Shown: positions 1 to 10,668 of the stretch, piece by piece
How the letters are laid out: every line of letters starts with the position of its first letter
Numbering within the stretch: position 1 is the first letter of the stretch
Assembly: GCF_003576645.1 (NCBI RefSeq)
Contig: NC_044917.1
Location: 5,631,225-5,695,224 of the forward strand
Length of the DNA: 64,000 bases
Source: Ipomoea triloba
Lineage: Eukaryota > Streptophyta > Magnoliopsida > Solanales > Convolvulaceae
Reading direction: 5' to 3'
Translations under genes and position numbers: made by a program
The notes under the pieces: generated by a model
Seen by the model: only the letters and a program-made list of their open reading frames with translations
Told to the model about the DNA's origin: nothing
The model's database searches: none

Positions 1-89
1 CGTCTTATGCGCATGCTCCTCAAGCTGGAACAGCTCTCGTACCTCAGTATGGCGCTCAGTTAATTCTAAGAAAACTAGTGCACAATTAG
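1..89 (+). CDS. Possible C-terminal end of an upstream gene (partial)
   Basis: From base 3 the plus strand reads a Pro/Gln/Ala-rich stretch (around APQAGTALVPQYGAQ) that stays open to a TAG at 87-89. Such composition is common at the C-terminus of plant regulatory or RNA-binding proteins, but the piece is too short to identify. Frame 1 is also open to the TAA at 61-63, so the frame is uncertain and it may be non-coding. Confidence 0.2.
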   Translation, partial: SYAHAPQAGTALVPQYGAQLILRKLVHN

Positions 90-537
90 AATGAGGTTTG
101 TGTGGATACTAAATAATGTTACTCTGAATACATTGTTTAGCTTCTTGAATCTTGAGTGCGTGTTATATGACTTATATCTCAGAGTACTTGCCTATCAGTT
201 TATATCTCCCTGTGAAACTCTCTCATGAATCTCAATCACATCCTTGAAATAAGTTAGATCTAACAAAAATGAGTTATAATAGAATTGCAGAGCATGGAAG
301 ATATAAATATAATCAATAATTTAAATTTTAAATATAATAGTATGTATTTTATAATAAAACTATAATAGATAATTTTGCAAAATTGCATCAGTTCAAATTA
401 GGTATATCATACACAAATAAAATTATACAAAGCAAAAGGTGCAAATTGTAGCAAAAGGATTAACAGGAAATTGATACCTACCATGTAATTTGCTTTATTA
501 TGTTGTGACAGAACAATGGATTAAGCAGGCATGCCCT
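90..537. other. 3' flank of the first receptor kinase gene
   Basis: AT-rich non-coding DNA. The part from about 365 to 537 resembles the sequences just downstream of the other two kinase exons (about 10500-10668 and 21310-21516), sharing words such as GCAAAATTGCATCAGTT, so it is the 3'-UTR or flank of the duplicated unit. No other gene is seen. Confidence 0.6.
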
Positions 538-2870
538 TCACCTTGGTCCAGATAAAATTGATGGAATTAATGATGTATTGCTGGTAGCATCAGGAGCTGC
601 TTCCCTATCCTGATTACTGAAGTTGTAATCCAAGTTTAAGTTATTATCAACAGTTGTCAAACCTTGTAATGCCTTCACCACCACTAACATGGATGGCCTC
701 TTGGTATAATCACTCTGTAAGCACCAACCAGCAATCCTCATCATTTCTATTCCTTCTTCTTTCTGCACTTCCAAATCTTTGTTGTACATATCGAACATCT
801 CACCAACTTTATCTTCTTCTATTTTTCTCTTGAACACGCTCAGCAAGTGCACTTCTTCCTCGGCCTGATCCCAGTCCACATTCTTCCGCCCGCAAACAAT
901 TTCTAGCATCACGATCCCAAAGCTGTAAACATCTACTTTCTCTGTAATAATCAAGCTCGCACATTCTGGAGCTATGTAACCTGGAGTTCCTCTCGGTGTG
1001 GTGACAACTTTGCTCTGGTCTTTTGCTACCAGCTTTGACAAACCAAAGTCTGCCACTTTTGCGTTGAAATTTTGATCTAAGAGGATGTTCTGAGGTTTGA
1101 TGTCCAAGTGAATGATCTTATGGTTGCAATCTTCGTGAAGATATGCTAACCCTTTGGCAACATCTGACATGATTTTCTTTTTGGTTTGCCAAGTGAGACC
1201 ATGTTCCTGCTGCTGCTGTTGCTTCCCATTAAAAATCCATTTATCCAAAGAGCCATTGGCCATGTGTTCATACACCAGAAGTCTTTGTGATTTTGCAGCA
1301 CAAAAGCCTATTAATTTGACCAGATTTGCGTGATCCATGCTTCCTATTGATGCAACTTCTGTCAGAAATGAACTCTTTATTTGATCAACTTCTTTGAGGC
1401 ACTTTACTGCAATTTTAGTGCCTTGACGCAGTGCACCTTCAAAAACAGAACCAAATCCTCCTTCCCCTAGTTTCCTATTGAAATTTTGAGTCATAGCACT
1501 CAAGTCTTGATAAGAGAATCGAGTAGGCAACCCTGGCAGACCATCCAAAAACTCCTCCTCATCTTTGAGCTGAACTTTTTTCTTTCTAACCAAGACAAAA
1601 TAAATGGTGATTATTAAAAGCACAGGGATGGAAGCACCAATAGTCCCTAATATCATTTTGGCATGCCTCTGCTGAACCCATGGATGACTTATTTTTAGAA
1701 TTGATGGAAGAGTCTGCAGAGTCGAGGAATTTTGCACCTTCAGATAAATAGATTTGTTGCTTCCCACGTCCATGGTCGCAAGGGAGAGAACTTCATTCAG
1801 CAATAAACAGTACCCTTTTGAATAACCACCATCAAAATGAAGTGCTTTGCATGAGCAGTCCCTTAAACATTTTTTTTTACAACTTTTTAAATCTGTGTAG
1901 TCACCAAATTCATCTCTCACATTGTGGCCAATGTAAGTCGTATCCTTCATCTCCAGAAGAGTATGGATTTGGGAATGCTCACAAGAAATGGGAATAATTA
2001 AAGAGCATCCTTTGTTTGCTTGACTCTGGTTATTTTGCGTGATAAAGCTGAGTTCAGGAGGACAACTACAGTATTGATTAACCCCATCACAAACGCCGTA
2101 TCTTCCGCAAGCCAATGGGTATCCACAAAAACCAGTAAAAGGTGTGAAAACATCAGCAGTTTCCACCCAGTCAGAAGACTCAAGTATTGATGATGAACTT
2201 CCATACGTTCTCAAACGTCCATCAGTCTCAAACTTGATGAATGCTGTAGTATTTGAAAAATATTTGGAAATATCTAATATATTAGCATATCGAAACCAAT
2301 ATGCATTAGAGGATCCCCCTACATAAGCATAAGCCGAATAGTCAGAATCAATGTAGAGAGAATAGAAACCTTCTCCAAAATTTGATCTTGATATACTGGC
2401 TTTGAGCGTCTGTCCCCTAAGCCCAGGCATTGCTTTCCCAGCAGGTAGTATAGTGTCTGTAGGATGATCAAAAGACTGCCAAATGGTTTCATTACTTTTC
2501 CCAAAAATGACAAGGTTTCCATTCTCCGTCAAATTCAAACCCACGGCAGGATTCCCATTAGTGTGTGTGGACCAAACCACTGTTCCATTAGAGTCCATGA
2601 GAAACAAGCCTCCATCTCGCCTCAGTTCCACGCTTGCATTTACTGTCACAGGATGGTTCCGGTTAGCAGACCAAACTAGAGTCTGGTAATCCAACTTTAA
2701 TTCATTGGATATATCCATATCCATATTCATAGGGCCATGATTGAATATGAGGATACCGAAGAGGCAGGTAGTGCCTGAGTCATTACAGATTAAGCCACAC
2801 GCAAACATCGCCTCATTATCAATGCTGCTTTGACGGAACAGGAGAACTTCAGATAATGGAACCACCCAAT
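538..2870 (-). CDS. G-type lectin S-receptor-like Ser/Thr kinase, SD2-5-like; kinase exon of unit C
   Basis: Open frame of 802 codons if read from 2946. Order of parts in that numbering: B-lectin domain (about 25-190), Cys motif CGYPLACGRYGVC (274-286), PAN-like region (about 322-400), one membrane span (431-453) and kinase (about 488-765). Kinase landmarks are the Gly loop GEGGFGSVF, the VAIK-type Lys 515, HLD 613-615 in place of HRD (a non-RD kinase), DFG 633-635 and APE 659-661. The family is plasma-membrane receptors that bind ligand outside and phosphorylate inside. The nominal N-terminus has no convincing signal peptide. A pyrimidine-rich acceptor ends at 2871 (TTCAG, then ATTGG) in phase 1, matching the phase-1 donor of the lectin exon at 3840, so I start this exon at 2870. 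A five-Gln run (CAG/CAA) sits in the kinase after NGK. The last residues, SGPR, are shared with both paralogues. Confidence 0.85.
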
Positions 2871-3839
2871 CTGAATAATTTACCACACAAAAGCTGCTGC
2901 TTATCATTAAAGTATGCGAGAGAGTATAAAGTGATGATGTACACATAAAAATTATAACATCATTTTTTTAGTAACCTGAATACATTAACAACGCTGAATT
3001 GTAGACACTGAGACGATTGGATAAGGCAAATCAATTTTTCTTGGAACAGTTTCAAAGATTTCCCATCTTAACCCTCAAACTTAATAGCTTTAATTTCACC
3101 TAGGAATCCTAGGATCAATCTTGGTATCAATTGGATAGTCAAAGCACCTAATAATTTGAAAGAAATATTACTCAAAAATTAATTTTGGTATTAAGCAATA
3201 TATGAAAGCCAGGTTAATCTTCGGTATTAACTCTTTATTATATAATTATTGGAGAATAAAATTCAAATATTTAAACTTAAATAAGTATGTTTAGACCATT
3301 AAATTTTGGTACATTTTAACCTAACTTTGCTAAATTGACACACAAATTATTTTTAAAATTTAAACTATAAAAATTTTTTTTTCAATATATACCTAATTGA
3401 ATTGTATTTTTCATGGTAAGGTTTGTGTGATATACTGATATGGTATCAAACTATCAATACACTGGATAGCGTTCTTAATGAGTGAACCAAAAGAGATGTT
3501 AAATAGAATGCAAGTTAATTTAGCACAAAAGCAATTGGAAATTAGTTCTTACAATTTGGCATAGAAAAATCATGGAAACAATCAAACAGAGAATGAATAA
3601 GCAAACAACGAAAATAACAATCAAAAGTAAATGGGGCACTTGCATAGATGTCTTCAAATTGGAGGTCATGCAAATCATTTCGTGTCAAAACACCACAAGA
3701 CCATATAAATATATATTTATATATTCAAAGGTTAAATGAATTTTTACTTTATGTCCTTCAATTATAAATAAAAATATATATATTTGTAGTCACAATGAAA
3801 AGCTACAAAAAAGATCAGAATGAACACTAGCTAGCTAAC
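2871..3839 (-). other. Predicted intron of unit C
   Basis: AT-rich, no coding signal. It is related along much of its length to 23805-24522 of unit A (for example the words around 3180-3430 and 24060-24320), but lacks the SINE present there. The donor is G|GTTAGC at 3839 and the acceptor is TTCAG at 2871. Confidence 0.5.
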
Positions 3840-4521
3840 CTTCTCCATAGTTTGAAGTTGATATGCTGCCTCCGACAAGCTCCATGAAACTACGTTTTAC
3901 TTGCCCTTGCCGAGGTGGTATAACGTCCACAGGATAATCAAAAGACTGCCAAATGGTTTTATTTTTATGTCCAAAAATGACAAGATTTCCATTCTCCGTC
4001 AAATTCAAACCGGAGACACTACGACTCCCATTGGTGTTGGTGTGCGTGGACCAAACCAGGGATCCATCAGAGTCCATCAGAAACAGCCCTCCATCTCGCC
4101 TCAGTTCCAGGCTTGCATTTACTGTCACAGTTCGCTTCTGGATAGCAGACCACATTAGATACTGGTAGTGGTAAGTCGAGTTGTAATAAACATATTGGGA
4201 ATAGAGGAGGACACCGAAGAGGCAGGTAGTGCCCAAATCATCACAGATTAGGCCACATGCAAAGCTCGTAGAAGAATTAATTTGTCTGAACAGGATAACC
4301 CCGGTGGATAATCGAACTTCATCTGAATAATTTGGGACATAGGAGTAATTAATATTTATGTTGGTCCAGGAAATAATAGAGGAGGAGGAGTTGGCAATAT
4401 TATACTCCGCAAGCGGGTGCCCACAGATAAGGCTGGATTGCGAACAAAGGATAACTAAGAGAGCTGCTGCAAGGATATGTAATGATGATTGGGTTTGGGT
4501 GTAGTAGTAATGCGAAGCCAT
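3840..4521 (-). CDS. B-lectin exon with signal peptide, unit C (probable exon 1 of the 538-2870 gene)
   Basis: Encodes 227 residues from the Met of MASHYYYTQTQSS. I prefer this start to the upstream in-frame Met at 4605 because all four paralogues begin MASHYY. A hydrophobic, Ala-rich signal peptide (LHILAAALLVILCS) is followed by a full mannose-type B-lectin domain with the family words FACGLICDD, VNASLELRRDGGLFLMDS, GLNLTENGNLVIFG and TIWQSFDYP. The open frame stops just after NYGEG, where a donor G|GTTAGC sits. The kinase-exon paralogues continue at that point with FYSLYI. The 969-bp interval to 2870 resembles the matching interval of unit A. On its own the ORF could encode a secreted lectin-only protein of about 20-25 kDa, but splicing to the kinase exon fits better. 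Confidence 0.7.
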
Positions 4522-4941
4522 TATTGTCTGTATCTGTGTAATCAAAGGATCGGATCGGAGGAGCTGAGGAGAAACAATGGGTAGGAAACCAAGGTCACAA
4601 GTCAAGTCAAGCTAACAACACATCATATCAACGCCGACAACGCGTAATTAGTAATTAAGTCAAGTCTACCCATCCAGTCTTCTTCTGTACTAGTGTTATC
4701 AATTTTCTGCACTCGTTCAATTTTGGAATAAAAATAGTATTTGGACTGCAAAAATCTACAACCAACTTTTATTCTCATTAAGTATTCAAAAATTAAAGAA
4801 ATGAATAAAAATCATGAACCCTATTATGTTGAACAATCAAAGCATACCACATCATAGAAAGTAAAAAAAAAAAATGAGAGTACATATAAAATTAGTCTTT
4901 TCGAATAGAGACAACCGGATGGATTGCTTGTTTCGTTTTTG
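4522..4941. promoter_or_regulatory. 5' flank of unit C lectin exon
   Basis: The roughly 100 bp upstream of the start (minus strand) are conserved in all four lectin-exon copies, including a block reading AAAGGATCGGATCGGAGGAG on the plus strand around 4541-4560. This conservation suggests the 5'-UTR and proximal promoter. No TATA box can be assigned with confidence. Confidence 0.4.
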
Positions 4942-5533
4942 AACAAATATCAATTTTGGTCCTACGACTATTACTAAAATGATAATTTTCGTCCACATGT
5001 TTAATTTCTATCAATTTTAGTCCCACGACTATTGTTTTAGTACCAATTTTGATCCCACGACTACTGTTTTAGTGTCAAAATTCATCACGTCAGTCACACA
5101 TCCGTTTAAAACGTGCCGAAATCTATAATTTTTTAAAGTATTTTCATCCTTTTCAACTCAATATCCCAATTTGAGCATGAATAAAGAGATTTAAGCCCTA
5201 AGATCGATCACAATTCACAGTTCTCCTCCTCAAATTAAGGTAAAATGAGGAGGAAAACTGCGAATTTTGATCGATCTTAGGACTTAATCCATTTATTCAT
5301 ACTCAAATTGGAATATTAAGTTTAAAATGACAAAAATACCCTTAACAATTTTAGATTTTTTCACGTTTTAAACAGATGAGTGACCAACGCAATGAATTTT
5401 GACACTAAAACAACAGTTGTGGATGAAAATTTGTACTAAAATAATATTCATGGGACCAAAATTGATAAAAATTAAACATGACCAAAATTATCATTTTGTT
5501 AATAGTCGTGGGACCAAAATTGATATTTGCACT
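4942..5533. mobile_element. Long-arm foldback MITE, Mutator-like
   Basis: Two inverted arms of nearly 300 bp fill the element: AAATATCAATTTTGGTCC at the left, and CCAAAATTGATATTTGC at the right. The turn lies near 5230-5245. It is flanked by near-identical 10-bp repeats TTCGTTTTTG (4932-4941) and TTAGTTTTTG (5534-5543). The empty target GTTTAGTTTTTGGAATTAAC is seen at paralogous sites near 16887 and 26010. Long inverted repeats and a 9-11 bp target duplication point to a non-autonomous MULE. Confidence 0.8.
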
Positions 5534-6261
5534 TTAGTTTTTGGAAATAGCATGCAATTCATTCTCTAATTAAAAACTTCTCTTTTCAAACAAATCTGCA
5601 ATAATAATAAACCAATTCATGTAAGCAAGATTGTCTGTCTGTGTGATGATTTATTTATTATTTTAAATATTATATCATTCCTCGATTTCTTGCATCTGCT
5701 CTTCTCTTCTCTTGATAAGGAGAAATTCCATTTATTTAACAACAGAACAGTAAGCTCAATGCTATTCATTAATTCTTTTAGATTTTTTGTATAATATCAT
5801 CCATCCGTATATAGTAGTAAAACAATCAGAAACACAAGTTATAATGTTAGAACAAACTTATGTTTTTTTCCTTCTAACACGCATCATCAATTTTAGCAAG
5901 AATTTGTATATGAATCAGAAAAGAGGTAAAATTGTGAGGGTGATTTGATTCAGAATGCAGATATACAGCCAATTGAATATTATGTAGTATATGTGATGAT
6001 ATGTCACACAAAAATGGGCTATTCTATTCACTTCATACACATAAAAGTATCCTCGACTTTCAAAGGCAGATCATGAGAACTATGCTGCAGACGAGAATTT
6101 AGCTTCCATCCCAGGTAGGAAGGATGTCCCGGAATGCATGCACCATCTATCTACTAATACATTAAGTAGACTGGTCAGTTTTGCAGTCATCAAGACCGCA
6201 CTAAAAAGACAAGGATCAAATAACAAAAATAATGAAATTAAAACAATTGAACTAGGTAAGT

Positions 6262-6345
6262 ACTCACTCGAGTTGACCAATCAAAGTAAAAGTGGTACAG
6301 AGAACTCACTCGAGTTGACCAATCAAAGTAAAAGTGGTACAGAGA
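6262..6345. repeat. Tandem duplication of 42 bp
   Basis: ACTCACTCGAGTTGACCAAT and the following 22 bases occur twice in a row (starts 6262 and 6304). The paralogous sites at about 17716 and 26789 have a single copy. It lies just downstream of the translocator stop codon. Confidence 0.9.
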
Positions 6346-6395
6346 ATTCAAGGCCCATCATCTTCTTGATCTTCCATTTCTTCAAGAATGACATA

Positions 6396-6479
6396 CTTTG
6401 TGGTGGCATCTTTAGTAACCGAGCGTCCTATTTCATCCTTTGTGGTGGCATCTTTAGTAACCGAGCCTCCTATTTCATC
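6396..6479. repeat. Second tandem duplication of 42 bp, inside the translocator last exon
   Basis: A unit beginning CTTTGTGGTGGCATCTTTAG occurs twice (starts 6396 and 6438) with one base difference (CGAGCG and CGAGCC). Paralogues have one copy. Its length is a multiple of three, so the reading frame is kept. Confidence 0.9.
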
Positions 6480-8216
6480 TTCACTCGACTGACCCTTTTG
6501 TAATTTCTTGTACCTGAGAAATACAAGCCATCCACCAATTCAAAATCATCTCAACCATGACTTGAGAAGCCAGAAGAATAATCAAGAATGACAAAGTTAA
6601 GGCTGCCTTAGCAAACAGTGAATCTATATCTTCTACTAAATAGATAGCTACAAATATCAGTATGACAACAAGAAAACTTTTACTAACAGATAAGAAACGT
6701 ACCCTACCAACCACAACATGTATGTTTGCAACTGTCATAAATTTTCTGCACTCATTCAATTTTGGAAGCAAAAATACAACTTGAGCTGCAAAAACCAACT
6801 CTCAATTTTCTCCCACTAAGGGTGTGTTTGGTAAAATGCCTTCTGGAAAATGTTTTCCGAGTTTTCGGTGTTTGGCAACGTCCGGAAAATGCGATCAACG
6901 GAAAATGTTTTCTGTTGACCAAGGAAAATCAGTTCATTTTTCCTGTCATTTTCTAAAATGCCAAAACGGGTGTTTCGCATGTTCTCGACCAAAATCAAGC
7001 CATATCACTCATGACCGTGAACCAAGGAGGTGGGAAACCGCCGGAGACCGTCAGAAATCGGCGAAAACCATCCAGAAACCTGAACTAGTGGTACTTTTTT
7101 TTTTAAAAAAAATTCTATTTTTGAATAAATAACATTATTTTAATATTATTATAATTTTTTATATTTTAAATAAAATAATTACAATGTTTAATTATACTAT
7201 TCTACCCATTTTTCAGAAAATGAACCAAACACACAAAGACAGTTTTTCATAATATATCCAAACACTGGAGATGAAACTATTTTCATGAAAATAACTCATT
7301 TTCCAGAAAACATTTCTAGAAGTCATTTTCCTTCTTTTCAAACGGACCCTAAGTGTTCAAATTTTATTAAAGAAAAAAAATGAATAAAAAGCATAACGCT
7401 AATTATATTAAGTAATCAAAGCATACATCATTAAGTCAGTGTTGTATTGCATGTTAATTAAGTCACTACTATAAGGTCATCATATAATTATTAAAACCAT
7501 AAGTACTATTTTATCTAATTAATTATATTTCATATTTTTCATAAATATTTTTTTAACATTTCAAAGTGCTTTAAAATTTCGCCTCACCCAAGTATATTTA
7601 TGGTGGCTCCACCTTGACGACCCCGTAGTTCATCATAAACGTAACATTGTATCGTAATTTATAATGTGTTCAGTATTTGAATTATGTTATCGGTGTATAA
7701 TATTTTGTTATACACATTTTTAAATTCATTTAAGGTAACTTTGTTCCCACTAAAAGAAAAAAAAAAATTAAATATGCCCGTGATTGAAACAATCCCAAGC
7801 AAATTGGTCTAACAATTAATTTGATAATTACAATGTTCTAAATTTAAATTTCATTTAAATCCGTAACAATCTCGCTTGGTATACCTCTCAAAAGCAAAAG
7901 CTTCAATTCGGAATGCATGGAATTGAAACCAAGATATATCACAGATCGAGCTATCAATAAATCACATGTCATCCAAATTATATTCAACTAACGGTGGTCT
8001 CCTTTGGTTGGCTGACCTTAAGCTTGGCTCTGATCACTTCAGTATCAAGGAAAATGACATTGAACTCCATTAATGTCTGCGGGGACAACAAAACTAGAGG
8101 CATTACAACACCGACACCGTGAACAATACGTTACTATACGTTGGCCTGGGATGGTGATCGATTGAGAAAAATAGCGTTGGCTGATTCCGATCCGGCCGGC
8201 CTATTTTTCTTCAAGT
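6432..8216. repeat. Segment repeated at 8221-10005 (first copy)
   Basis: About 1.785 kb reappears 1789 bp downstream with no difference that I could find, including the translations of four open frames. It holds the end of the translocator fragment, a Tourist-like MITE and the 3' flank that elsewhere follows a kinase exon. A single N at 8217 separates the copies. Confidence 0.9.
6820..7349. mobile_element. Tourist-like (PIF/Harbinger) MITE, first copy
   Basis: Terminal inverted repeats GGGTGTGTTTGG at the left, and the complement of GGGTCCGTTTG at the right, with flanking TAA (6817-6819 and 7350-7352). The sites at about 16697 and 25890 show related sequence without the insert. There is no transposase. 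The interior has the AAAATGTTTTCC-type words common in such MITEs. Confidence 0.75.
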
Positions 8217-8217
8217 N
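8217..8217. other. Ambiguous base (N) between two near-identical copies
   Basis: The only N in the window. It sits at the end of one 1.785-kb copy, four bases before the next begins in the middle of the translocator fragment. Confidence 0.95.
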
Positions 8218-8220
8218 AAT

Positions 8221-10005
8221 GACATACTTTGTGGTGGCATCTTTAGTAACCGAGCCTCCTATTTCATCTTCACTCGACTGACCCTTTTGTAATTTCTTGT
8301 ACCTGAGAAATACAAGCCATCCACCAATTCAAAATCATCTCAACCATGACTTGAGAAGCCAGAAGAATAATCAAGAATGACAAAGTTAAGGCTGCCTTAG
8401 CAAACAGTGAATCTATATCTTCTACTAAATAGATAGCTACAAATATCAGTATGACAACAAGAAAACTTTTACTAACAGATAAGAAACGTACCCTACCAAC
8501 CACAACATGTATGTTTGCAACTGTCATAAATTTTCTGCACTCATTCAATTTTGGAAGCAAAAATACAACTTGAGCTGCAAAAACCAACTCTCAATTTTCT
8601 CCCACTAAGGGTGTGTTTGGTAAAATGCCTTCTGGAAAATGTTTTCCGAGTTTTCGGTGTTTGGCAACGTCCGGAAAATGCGATCAACGGAAAATGTTTT
8701 CTGTTGACCAAGGAAAATCAGTTCATTTTTCCTGTCATTTTCTAAAATGCCAAAACGGGTGTTTCGCATGTTCTCGACCAAAATCAAGCCATATCACTCA
8801 TGACCGTGAACCAAGGAGGTGGGAAACCGCCGGAGACCGTCAGAAATCGGCGAAAACCATCCAGAAACCTGAACTAGTGGTACTTTTTTTTTTAAAAAAA
8901 ATTCTATTTTTGAATAAATAACATTATTTTAATATTATTATAATTTTTTATATTTTAAATAAAATAATTACAATGTTTAATTATACTATTCTACCCATTT
9001 TTCAGAAAATGAACCAAACACACAAAGACAGTTTTTCATAATATATCCAAACACTGGAGATGAAACTATTTTCATGAAAATAACTCATTTTCCAGAAAAC
9101 ATTTCTAGAAGTCATTTTCCTTCTTTTCAAACGGACCCTAAGTGTTCAAATTTTATTAAAGAAAAAAAATGAATAAAAAGCATAACGCTAATTATATTAA
9201 GTAATCAAAGCATACATCATTAAGTCAGTGTTGTATTGCATGTTAATTAAGTCACTACTATAAGGTCATCATATAATTATTAAAACCATAAGTACTATTT
9301 TATCTAATTAATTATATTTCATATTTTTCATAAATATTTTTTTAACATTTCAAAGTGCTTTAAAATTTCGCCTCACCCAAGTATATTTATGGTGGCTCCA
9401 CCTTGACGACCCCGTAGTTCATCATAAACGTAACATTGTATCGTAATTTATAATGTGTTCAGTATTTGAATTATGTTATCGGTGTATAATATTTTGTTAT
9501 ACACATTTTTAAATTCATTTAAGGTAACTTTGTTCCCACTAAAAGAAAAAAAAAAATTAAATATGCCCGTGATTGAAACAATCCCAAGCAAATTGGTCTA
9601 ACAATTAATTTGATAATTACAATGTTCTAAATTTAAATTTCATTTAAATCCGTAACAATCTCGCTTGGTATACCTCTCAAAAGCAAAAGCTTCAATTCGG
9701 AATGCATGGAATTGAAACCAAGATATATCACAGATCGAGCTATCAATAAATCACATGTCATCCAAATTATATTCAACTAACGGTGGTCTCCTTTGGTTGG
9801 CTGACCTTAAGCTTGGCTCTGATCACTTCAGTATCAAGGAAAATGACATTGAACTCCATTAATGTCTGCGGGGACAACAAAACTAGAGGCATTACAACAC
9901 CGACACCGTGAACAATACGTTACTATACGTTGGCCTGGGATGGTGATCGATTGAGAAAAATAGCGTTGGCTGATTCCGATCCGGCCGGCCTATTTTTCTT
10001 CAAGT
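8221..10005. repeat. Segment repeated from 6432-8216 (second copy)
   Basis: Contains a cut-off copy of the translocator last exon (8302 down to the junction), the second copy of the Tourist-like MITE (8609-9138) and 3' flank sequence that runs on into 10006-10668. That continuation is related to 20820-21516 downstream of the unit A kinase exon. No complete gene lies here. Confidence 0.9.
8609..9138. mobile_element. Tourist-like MITE, second copy
   Basis: Same element as 6820-7349, shifted by 1789 bp and with the same TAA flanks. It is present because of the segment repeat, not because of a new insertion. Confidence 0.75.
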
Positions 10006-10668
10006 TCCGGGACCGAGAATAATTAAGTTGATGTTTATTTTTTACTTTCATTTTTCCTGTCAATTTTGATAGATTATCCTTACCAATTTAAATATGATTG
10101 CTTCAATTGCAGCATGCATTTGGCTTTCACTTGCCTAGCTAAGTCAAACAAATTAAATACGCTTTACATGCGGTCATGATTACATTGCCAATTACTATTA
10201 TTATTATTATTCTTATCTATTTTGTTAGTGGCAGAATTTAGGGCAATGCCCTATAGTGGTTTGTGGCTATTACATAGAATTTATGTTAACCCAATGCCCG
10301 AACGTGATTTACTCATTTTGTGTGGTTTGTGAGCTATTCTATATAAGTGAGTTTTATTCGGTGCACACCCTTAGAATAGTGACTACGAGTTCATCTCGTC
10401 AACATTTAACTTAATTTTGTTGTCATTTTTGGTAAATTTTGTGTGCCTTCTAAAACCTACCATGAACTGACACATATCAGTATAAGCAATACATAACTAG
10501 TATCTTGCAAAATTGCATCAGTTTGACTTAGGTACATCATACACAAGTAGAATTATACAAAGCCAAAGGTGTAAATTGTAGCAAAAACAATAATAAGAAA
10601 TTGATAACCACTATCTAATTTAATTTGCTTTATTATATTGTGACAGAATAAAGGATTAAGCAGACAAT
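9139..10668. other. 3' flank of unit B
   Basis: AT-rich, with no gene. It is related to 20060-21516, which lies at the same place relative to the unit A kinase exon, so it is part of the duplicated unit. The AATTATACAAAG block shortly before 10668 is shared with the other two units. Confidence 0.6.

Larger units (their letters stand above)
5640..6700 (-). pseudogene. 3'-end fragment of the sugar/phosphate translocator gene, unit C
   Basis: Copy of the last coding exon and its flanks from the intact gene at 26835-33448. The last exon lies at 6513-6348 and keeps its acceptor and its stop. It is 166 nt instead of 124 nt because a 42-bp stretch is duplicated in frame (6396-6479), adding 14 residues. 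Homology to the intron upstream ends near 6690, where the sequence switches to unrelated DNA, so exons 1-10 are absent. It carries no promoter or start and is a passenger of the tandem duplication. Confidence 0.8.

Noticed and set aside
2871..2946. Met codons at 2946, 13020 and 23841 as true starts of the kinase proteins
   Set aside because: They give leaderless receptors, differ between paralogues and lie upstream of conserved acceptors in DNA resembling intron.
4522..4605. Upstream Met at 4605 (and 16523) as start of the lectin exons
   Set aside because: The extra residues are 5'-UTR-like and not conserved; all four copies share MASHYY followed by a signal peptide.
6481..7132. Small ORFs repeated at 8270-8921
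   Set aside because: They are frames of the translocator fragment and MITE; identical copies come from the repeated segment.
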